NCBI GenBank assembly: GCA_020536535.1
Contig: JAHLWZ010000509.1
Location: 1-36,796, forward strand
Length of the DNA: 36,796 bases
Reading direction: 5' to 3'
Origin: Pelomyxa schiedti
Taxonomy: Eukaryota; Evosea; Pelobiontida; Pelomyxidae
The position numbers were made by a program, and so were the translations under genes. The notes below the pieces were generated by a model that was not told the origin of the DNA, searched no databases, and worked only from the letters and a program-made list of their open reading frames with translations. Shown piece by piece: positions 1 to 7,404 of this stretch. Position 1 is the first letter of the stretch. Each line of letters starts with the position of its first letter.

Positions 1-189
1 AATGCAGAGCTCAACTAATCTCTGGCCTTGACATTATTGACATTCTAGCGGATAGACTCTCTCATGTTGTTAATGACTATGAGCAGCACCAGATGACTGA
101 TGTTCGCGTAAATGCCATTCTTGGTGATTCACGGCAACACCTGCCCACTTATATGCACTGTCATACTGACACAACATTTGATTCCGTTT

Positions 190-625
190 GGCATGATCTT
201 AGCCTGTTACCCCCACCAAAAGAAGTTTGTTCCCCAGAAAGAACAGTTATCACCATCAATAGGATATGTTCTGTAGACACTCATTTTTCGGCTAGCCACG
301 GTGATGCTCACTTTTTCTATGCAAAAGAGGTGACTACTAAGCACAGAATGATTGTGAAACTTCTTCCCCACTCGGTGATATGGTCCGTCATACCATGGCA
401 GACCCTGCCGAAAGTCCCTCCCCCTATATCACTTTTCACCACAAGCCCCTTAAATTCCTCCAATCCAGGTGGCCACTTCTCACTTTTGTATAAGCTTTTG
501 TCATCACAGTATGGGAGCCAAGTTTCAGTGTGGGCACTACTGGAAACAATGTCCGATGTAAGTGTGGTTGATGATGATCCAAGTGGTATAAACTCTTCTG
601 CATGCTCCTTTTCTGAGGTGCCCAC
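190..625 (-). pseudogene. partial kinase-like gene copy, head-to-head with the gene to its right
   Basis: Read on the minus strand, 625 down to about 376 encodes a stretch containing HAEEFIPLGSSSTTLT, then SSSAHTETW, then the kinase glycine-rich loop DIGGGTFGRVCH. A donor (GTATGA) follows the loop. An acceptor near 320 would continue with VSITVASRKM, which could be the VAxK strand of a kinase N-lobe. Nothing convincing follows before the window edge, so the copy is truncated or degenerate. It is a diverged inverted copy of the kinase exon at 618-761. Its first part also matches the orphan gene near 33.3 kb. Whether it is expressed is unknown. The competing plus-strand reading (3-719) is open but resembles no family. 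Confidence 0.4.
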
Positions 626-780
626 ACTGAAACCTGGCCCCCATACTGTGATAATAAAAATTTATATAAAAGTGAGAAGTGGCCACCTGGATTGGAGGAA
701 TTTAAGGGGCTTGCAGTGAAAAGTGATATAGGAGGAGGGACTTTCAGCAGAGTCTGCCATGGTATGACAGATCATATCAC
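376..780. repeat. diverged inverted duplication (arms 376-537 and 618-780)
   Basis: The reverse complement of 376-537 aligns along its length with 618-780, with roughly one mismatch in eight to ten bases. The spacer is about 80 bases. Both arms run from the GTGCCCACACTGAAAC motif through the kinase glycine-rich loop and past the intron donor. The inner 80 bases belong to the left copy (its upstream exon), so the right copy is cut off at the junction. The arms differ from each other, so this is an old genomic rearrangement and not an assembly fold-back of identical sequence. Confidence 0.8.
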
Positions 781-3116
781 CCCCTTTTTCTTTTTCTTAC
801 TTGTTTCTTGCTCTTCACCACAGCCAAATTCAACGACACATTGGAAAGCGGTGAAGTTGTTTAAGCTTACTGGTATAACGCCTGCTGGGAAGGAGCAGCT
901 GATGAGAGGCCAAGTACAAGGCTGTGGCACTGAGGAAAGCTATCAGTGAGCACATAATTACATTGGAACGTTTAACCTATTTCTGGTGTCCCATCTCACT
1001 GACCACACATAAACAGGGTTCTCTCCAAAGGTCGTTCACGATGGTGCAGATTGGATTGCTTTGGTGATGCCTGCAATGACCACTGATCTCAGTGTTGTGA
1101 TCCACAGCCCCCAAGACCTTCCGGCAAGTCTGAAGAACTTAATAGTTGAAGGAGGCACAGTTCGGCGTGCAGCAATGATGAAAATCGCGTCTGAACTGGT
1201 AGTACATCCACCCTCTACTTTGTCTCAGCACTCACACTCTCTAAGTTTCTGCTGTATATGTGATGCACAACACTTATCGAATGTTGCATGGGTACTTTAA
1301 GAGCATAATTGTACCCTAAGACCGAACCACTGTCTCTTCGAGCGGATGTGTGAGTCACCCAACTCTCTCTCCCACTCCCACACTTGCGCCAAAACACAAG
1401 AATTGGGTCATTGTTTGAAATTTCTAATGATGTCTCTACATTAACCGGTTAAGTTACACTCTCGGAGTTGCGTTGACGGAGCTATTTTCGAGGGAGGATC
1501 CATACAACAACTGGGACCCAAACGTGGTCAGGACTGCAGTGTGCAACTATAACCTTCGTCCGAGAATTCCTCAGTACATCACGTGCGTTGATGATAGGCA
1601 GATTGAGAGACAAATCAAGACCCCCAGAAAGCTGGTATGTGCTTTATTTCTTGTGAGAGTTGTTGAATAATGACTTCGGGGTTGTTTTTTCTTCTTTTCA
1701 CAACACTCACAAAAACAAAGGTGAAGCTAATATCTTATATGTTGGATCACAATCCCTACAATGTAAGAAGAACTCCTATCATCTCCTTCTTCCATAATAC
1801 TCTCTTCTCTTCTTTTTTCCTGATTGAAAACTTTACTATATACTTTTGGCTTGGGGTGGTCTTCCCTGATGACCCCTTCTCACCCAAACCAACAAAAAAG
1901 AGACCAGATATGGGCTCTGTGCTGAATGTGCTGAAGTGGTTGAGGATAAAAGTGGAGATTCCTGACAAACAGTTGAGGAAATGGTGGTTCACTGAGTGCG
2001 AAGGCTCAGTTTCCGTGAAATGGAAAGTTTTCTTGCAGCACCTCTGTGGAGGACCACAGGGAGCACTAGGAGACCAAAGCAAGAGGCTGTTTTGTTGTAT
2101 GCACACACAAAAACCCAAACCCAACACATGGGGGAACCTTTATATCTCTATTACTTTTTCAAATTACTTTTTACTTACACGCTTCTCTTCTCTTCTTTTG
2201 GCAAAGCAGACCCTGCTGCGGAAGTCACTGCATTGCGGTTCTGGCAAGTGTACCAATGGCTGGGAAATCCCTTGCATGAACCCTCTTTAGTAAGGGTATG
2301 TGTGCCATTCCCCATGTCAATGCATGCAACCAAAATCCCACACTACACACACACAATCTTGATTGATTTTGCACTTGTTGGCCGGTGCAACTCACACACC
2401 TCCCTCTCTTCCCACTCAGATCAACGAATTATGTTCCCAGCCATGGTTTGTTCCATTCGCAACCAATGATGATGCCAAGAGGATTTTGCACCGTGCAAAT
2501 GAGAAAAACTTCATCGTCAGCATAGACACTTCAGAACAGGCGCCGCACTTGGCACTGAGACTACATGTTGTCTTGAACTCGGAGATTAGGACCCAGCAGT
2601 ACGTTCCCATAACTAAACAACGCCACCACCACTAAACAAACAACTACCTTATAGGTTGGTTGCTCGCCGAGGCCCGACCGGTGTGGTGGTATTTGAACAT
2701 CTCGAAACAGAGACGAGAGCCACGTCCGTTGTTGAGCTCATGGAGTGTCTTCGCCGGGCAGGGATTATTGGTACCCCGCTCAACATGAACGTGCCCTGAT
2801 GATGATGATCCTGAACCTACCTTCCTCCTGCCCACCTGTAATGATGATTCCGAACTCATTCAACTCAATTTCGCCTCACGGCAATTGAATAGACTTGGCC
2901 CACCTCTTCTTTCTCCCACCCACTGAAATGTAACTTACAAATAGGTGTTTAAAAGCAAAATACTCCTTTCTTTTATTTTTCATTCCCTTCCAGAACACAG
3001 TCAGAAAATTTTCGGCATTCACCCAGCGGGGAGGTCTGGCGGAATGTAATGTAGACCCTAGTAAGTATGTGTGGGAAGTATTAAACGAGTTTGAGCTGGC
3101 TGGCTTCAGACACTAG
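617..3116 (+). CDS. kinase-like protein with CBL/STAT-like linker and C-terminal SH2 domain
   Basis: A phase-consistent exon chain reads about 617-761, 824-858, 921-969, 1017-1198, 1321-1349, 1454-1634, 1721-1762, 1901-2096, 2207-2289, 2420-2598 and 2655-2799 (stop), about 420 residues. The N-lobe has DIGGGTFSRVCH and VALRKA. The C-lobe has ADVYTLGVALTELFSREDPY, then LDHNPYN joined to RPDMGSVLNVLKWL, typical of TKL/tyrosine-kinase-like subdomains IX-XI. No HRD or DFG motif is readable in any frame between 1199 and 1350. After the kinase come WKVFLQHL and FWQVYQWLGNPL, resembling the EF-hand-like linker before the SH2 of CBL or STAT. The SH2 domain follows (PWFVPFATNDDAKRIL, FIVSIDTSEQ, VVELMECLRRAGIIGTPL). 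The FLVR arginine is replaced by serine, so phosphotyrosine binding is doubtful. An open exon at 2994-3116 (WEVLNEFELAGFRH, stop) may be an alternative 3' end. The 5' end is not resolved: an in-frame stop lies just upstream of 617, at the inverted-repeat junction. Amoebozoan SH2-kinases (Dictyostelium SHK) are the nearest known architecture. Confidence 0.7.
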
Positions 3117-3333
3117 AGATTTGGAGAGTGGGTATGAAGTTGTGTTGCTTGGGGAGGTGCTGGCAATTACCTAGATTGCGGGGTATTCCAGTTATGCGGC
3201 ATCAACAAAGATGGTTTTGACAGAAATGAAATTGTTCTGCTTAAGGTTTTAGTTTGATAGCAAAAGTTGCACAAGAACCAACCTTTTTTTGTTTTTTTTT
3301 TTAAAGGCAAAAAGGCCAGAAACTACAGGTAAA

Positions 3334-3790
3334 TCACTCAGGTTCAACATGCACAATAGTGTGTGCTTCTGAAGATGTTGTTGCAGTAGAAGGCTCAGAA
3401 ATCGAGAACCGTGTTGCGGGCGGTTCATTGGTCATATTGTGATCATCATGGCGGAAGAGGACAAGGTACTTGGAGATTTGAAAGCTCATTCTCAGCATTC
3501 CTTTTTTTTCGTTCCTTGATTTCCTCTGTAGTGACAACTGCAAACAGAGCTTGAGCACTGTTACCGAGAGATGATAATTATTTATTATTGAAAAAAAAAA
3601 CCAAGACGAGTCTTATTTTGCCCCTCCCCGCCACTACCTACATACAGCCGCAGTGTCCCAATTGCAGGTTTTCTGGATCCCTTGTTTTCAGGGGTCTGAG
3701 GCAAGGATTAAAAGCCTTGTGTTTTTTGGTAGTACTCACATCGAGGAGATAAGCATCAAGTTGGTTAGCTGACATTCGTTATCTCTGTCT
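3334..3790 (-). CDS. possible small multi-exon gene, unknown function
   Basis: On the minus strand an ATG near 3790 opens MSANQLDAYLLD, directly followed by a good donor (GTGAGT). Plausible later exons are TPENKGSRKPAIGTLRLY (about 3650-3700) and a lysine/glutamate-rich piece, TTEEIKERKKRNAENELSNL, near 3480-3545, then a short tail. The piece near 3334-3540 is also open in another minus frame and in a plus frame, so the 3' half is ambiguous. No family is recognised. The case rests on the start-plus-donor context and charged, helix-like composition. Confidence 0.3.
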
Positions 3791-4233
3791 GGCACTTATA
3801 CCAACGACAGGTCTATTCTGGTGTTGGAGATATGACACACAAATCTAAGAGTATTAGAAAAGTGAACGAAGTGTTGTGCATTAACGGGGAAAGAAAAAAA
3901 AACCTTATGAAGAGGAGGTGTTGTTGAAGCTTCACTCCCAACAAAACCGTTGCCTGATGCATCGCAGGCCTACCACGCCAGTGAAAAATCTTACAACAAG
4001 AAAGTGTCTGCATACTTATGCAGCTGCCATCACCCACCAGCCAAAAAACAGCCACTTTGTGCAAGTGCAAATGGCCTCTCGCTCGCCACGCCACGCCACA
4101 CGCACCGCCACCGCCGCCTTAGAGTGGTGCACCGTTCGTGGCGGTGACAGTGCTCTGTCGCTGGCGGGACGAGTGAGTTTCGCGAAGATTTCCTGGGTTT
4201 TGTTGATGGTCCCCAGTTGTTTGATCCAGTGGA
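3791..4233. other. no supported gene
   Basis: Open frames exist on both strands here (for example plus 3918-4274), but they are rich in His, Arg and Pro, lack splice context and match no family. The stretch probably holds the 3' flank of the minus-strand gene ending at 4234 and the 5' flank of the small candidate gene at 3790. Confidence 0.4.
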
Positions 4234-6090
4234 TCAAAACCGCCAAGGCCACAGAGGAGACGCAGGGTCTGTGATATTGCGGAGGAAGTTGTTGTAGAGG
4301 CACACGGGGCAGCCGAGGGGGCAGCTTGTTGGGGTTGTGTACTCGGCCGTGATCAGCTGGCACGACACAGGGATGTGTGATGACAGCTTCTCCATGTATG
4401 ATTGCAACTGCGGAATCACCTGTGAAACGTATTGCTTGCGGTTGTAGGTGTGCCCGCACGTGAAGACATAAATGTCCTAAGATATGGCAGTAAGTTGGGG
4501 GGGGAGGGGTGTTAGTGGTGCGGAATTGTTGTGAGGTGTTTGTCGTGGGTGGGTGGGTGTTGGTTCCGGCATATTTTTGTTTTTGGCAAGCACGCACTTT
4601 GGTCGATTGTTCCTGTTGCTGCGTGGGAAGCTCGTAGGTCGTGGATTTCAACGTGAAAGAATCTCGTTTCCCTACGTCCTTGTTGAGATTTCCGAGAAGA
4701 TTGGTCCACAATCCTTTCATAGACAATGTGGCACCTTTTTGGAAAGAGTACACTCATGAGTGACTTGGGATGGAATGTTTAATTAATGTCTCTTATTTGC
4801 CAGCAGTGTAGAGTGAGGAAGGGTAATTTACCCTCGTCAACGGTAGACCGCAGTTTTCCAAAGTAGGCCCTGAGTACATGCAGCAGAATGAACTGAGGGA
4901 ACGAGGTTAACCACTCCAGCGTGGGAAGGTGGGCCTGGCTTGTACTTCTTAAGAGTACAGACAGTGGCACCGACAATTTTTCCGCGTGATTTATAACGAA
5001 ATCTTGAAGTGGACGCAAGGGAAGGTTATTCAAACGCCAGTAGTCAAGAATCTTGTTGGGTTTTTTTGGGGGGGGAGGAAAATAAAAAAAAAAAATGTTA
5101 CCTCGAAAGGTAAAGTAGGAGGAGTGTGAGTTGGGGCGGGCTTACTTCGAATAGCATGTCTTGGCCACCTTCACTGGAGATTAAATTCATGTGTGCAAGA
5201 ACTAGGTTCAGCACCGCATCTGTTTCCTTGATGTCTTTTGATGACAGCAAATTGCGATTGTAAATTTCCTGGCTGTGGTGTAAGTTGGAATTCCAAGTTG
5301 AGAATGGTGCGTGAAACAGGCACCCGACAGACAGCGAGTGTGCGTGCAGAATCATAGAATCATTCGGTTCACTGTGTGTGAGCTGGGAAAAGGTCAAGAA
5401 TGAATTAATGCAATTGCACACAGACAGTACTTGCACCGTGTGTGCACTGGGAAAACAAAGCAGTGATTAATCAGAGGTTTGTCTGCCATAAATCTTGCAA
5501 TGCCTTATTATATTAGTGCCAATTCAGAAACGGTCCGTTTTCCGTACTCTGTAGAAACCAAAGGGATGCAATAGTGAAGTCACGCAGTACGGCCGAAGGG
5601 CTCGCTTGTTGATCATGAGATAGACATACTCAAGCAGGACATTGTGCGTGATTGGCTCGACATTGATTCCATCAGAGCTCCCGCCATTTTGCCCAGTATT
5701 CCGTGTGAAAAACCGGCAGCCGTGGGGTTTTTTCCTCTTTCCGTTCCCGAGTCCACCCTCACACAGCAAGTTGGAGGAGAAATAGTTCCTGCCCATCACT
5801 CTCAAGCGGTTCTTCAACGCAGCACCGACGTGGTACCCTCGTCGTAAACACCGAATGTTCCCGTGGTGGTTCAAGGTCCGCATTGTCAGGACAGTGCTCC
5901 TCCGATGTAACAGCAAGAACCGCTGAACCATCATCACCAAATACGCACCAAAACGGTGGCATTGGGTTCCTTCCTCACTGGATTTGTGCACCACATCCTT
6001 TCGTTCCTTTCTCCTGTTGACTGGTTCTGACTTTTTTTTCCTTCTATTTTTCCTTTGTTGCTGTGGCGCGTTTGTTTTAAATGGCTGCAT
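4234..6090 (-). CDS. orphan helical protein with RING-like C-terminus
   Basis: Minus-strand exons join in phase across several introns. An exon ending near 5540 (HNVLLEYVYLMINKRALRPY, then SLLHPFGFYR) is followed by LTHSEPNDSMILHAHSLSVG...GGQDMLFE, by ILDYWRLNNLPLRPLQDFV...LRSTVDEG, by ATLSMKGLWTNLLGNLNKD...QEQSTK, and by a last exon 4476-4234. The last exon has DIYVFTCGHTYNRKQYVSQV and, further on, CPLGCPVCLYNNF. The CGH plus CPVC pattern resembles the second half of a RING or other zinc-binding fold. The middle is leucine-rich and helical, like a scaffold or trafficking subunit. The start at 6090 (MQPF) is uncertain: a pyrimidine tract plus CAG sits right there and could instead be a splice acceptor. 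The first 350 coding bases are basic and low in complexity. The gene diverges from the glycosyltransferase at 6208. Function is unknown. Confidence 0.6.
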
Positions 6091-6170
6091 AAAAAAAACC
6101 AGACCACCGATACGGAGCGACGAGAACGAAAATGACAGCGTTCCGGTCTGTTGATTATTTTATTCATCAC
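6070..6170 (-). promoter_or_regulatory. conserved 5' element, copy A
   Basis: Read on the minus strand, about 6156 down to 6082 contains AATAATCAACAG, CCGGAACGCTGT, ATTTTCGTTCTCG, ATCGG, GGTCTGGT and a T-tract ending in ATGCAG, just before the coding sequence of the minus gene. The same order and spacing recur on the plus strand near 35978-36055, before the vWA gene. The element lies in the roughly 120-base gap between divergent genes (6090 and 6208). It may be a core promoter, or a shared 5' untranslated exon plus intron ending at the CAG acceptor. Confidence 0.55.
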
Positions 6171-6207
6171 GCCTTTAGGTTAACGGTTTTAACGTAAAGT
6201 TTTGGAA

Positions 6208-7283
6208 ATGTCGTTGCAGGTAAGTCTCAACCAACACGCCCAACAATGCGCCGTGTCTATTCTTCCCTAGGGTCCCCTAAAACGCAAACCAACTTAAGGT
6301 TTTTTATTAAGGTTCTGTGCATCAACTTGGATCGTCGGCCCGACCGTTGGGCCAAGATACAATCGGCATTCTCGAGACAGCAGGGCTTCAATCTCACACG
6401 AATTCCCGCGATCGACGGCACGTGCTGCCCGCAGCACATCACTTTCCCCTCCTTCTCCTTCCACTTTGTACCGGCCGATCCGGATAACTCATGCCAAATT
6501 CCAGTCCAGAATCCGGGTCAGAATTCCACCGTCAATTGCTCTGAAAATGGAGGCGGTGAAAGCAGCATTGAGGACGGCAGTGACTTTGAAGAGTGGATCG
6601 CGAGGAATATTCCTGTGGATATTGTCAATGGGACGCATTTGTGTGAGATACTGTCCGGCGGGGGTGATTCTGCATCCAGGGTTTTATTCCGTAACCCCGA
6701 CGACTACGTGAGGGGTCACGGGCCTCGGATTGGAGTCTGGCTGTCTCACGTGAAGGCGTGGATCGAGGCAATCAGGATTCTGCGGAGAAGAAGGGACCCT
6801 GGCGGCACCCCTGCGGCAGTTACACACCGCTGTGTTGTGATAATTGAGGATGATGTGATTGCTCAGCCAAAATTCATGCGGGAGTTTGAGAGAATTCCCG
6901 CTGTGTCAAAGTTGATGTCAAATCCCGAGTCAATTGGCGGAGCGGGCACAAAAATTCCACACACCATTCAACTTGGCTGGTTGAGGTTCCCTGCGGACTT
7001 GGACATGCACCACATCGGAACACATGCCTATTTAATCACATTGGAGGGGGCACAACACCTTCTGAAATTATTCCTATCTGAGGTTAACCTAATTGCTGTC
7101 CTTTGATACGCATAATGGTCACTGCAGGGAATAGTCAGCGCCATTGATTGGCAGACACAGAGCTGGGACAATTCCAGAAAAGCCCGAATTGGGGCAACAA
7201 ACACACAGTTGATAACACAACTCTTCAAACTCTCTGATTCGAATGTAAGCACCCAAGAACAGACACTATTCAATAAGAGCTAA
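6208..7283 (+). CDS. GT25-family (LPS-type) glycosyltransferase
   Basis: The likely start is ATG 6208 (MSLQ) with a strong donor GTAAGT at 6220, spliced to 6312 to give MSLQVLCINLDRRPDRW. Without that intron an ATG at 6246 would be used. Family 25 landmarks occur in order: INLDRRPDRW (nucleotide-sugar end), IPAIDGT, GPRIGVWLSHVKAW, VVIIEDDVI (acidic EDD metal/sugar motif), GTHAYLITLEGAQHLL, then after a 45-nt intron (7083-7127) AIDWQTQSW. Family members transfer galactose or glucose to lipooligosaccharide in bacteria or to collagen-type hydroxylysine in eukaryotes. No signal peptide is visible, so a cytosolic substrate is possible. If the sequence at 7245 is not an intron, the protein ends at TAA 7281-7283. 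If it is (7245-7296), the frame runs on into the next entry with no stop. A Ser/Gly/Glu-rich insert sits between the first two motifs. Confidence 0.8.
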
Positions 7284-7404
7284 CAATATTCCCCAGATAT
7301 CCCGTTATCGGTCAGCAGCAAAACCTCGGCGCGAAGTCCACCCAACACCCATCTTTGCAACCGACCCTGGTTATCTCGCACACATATGCACACTCGCCAG
7401 AGTG

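Noticed and set aside
93-719. Plus-strand 208-residue open frame at the left end
   Set aside because: Its second half runs antisense through one arm and in the wrong frame through the other arm of the inverted duplication. The kinase glycine loop is readable only in other frames, and no family is recognisable.
859-920. In-frame TAA after ESGEVV, suggesting the kinase gene is a pseudogene
   Set aside because: A GTTTAA donor at 859 and an AAG acceptor at 918-920 remove it as a 62-nt intron and join GEV to AVALRKA in phase. Every later exon also keeps phase.
4497-4560. G-rich runs as a possible G-quadruplex or telomere-like repeat
   Set aside because: The runs are irregular (GGGTGGGTGGGTG and a G8 run) with no long array. 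They lie in an intron of the minus-strand gene and are C-runs on the coding strand.
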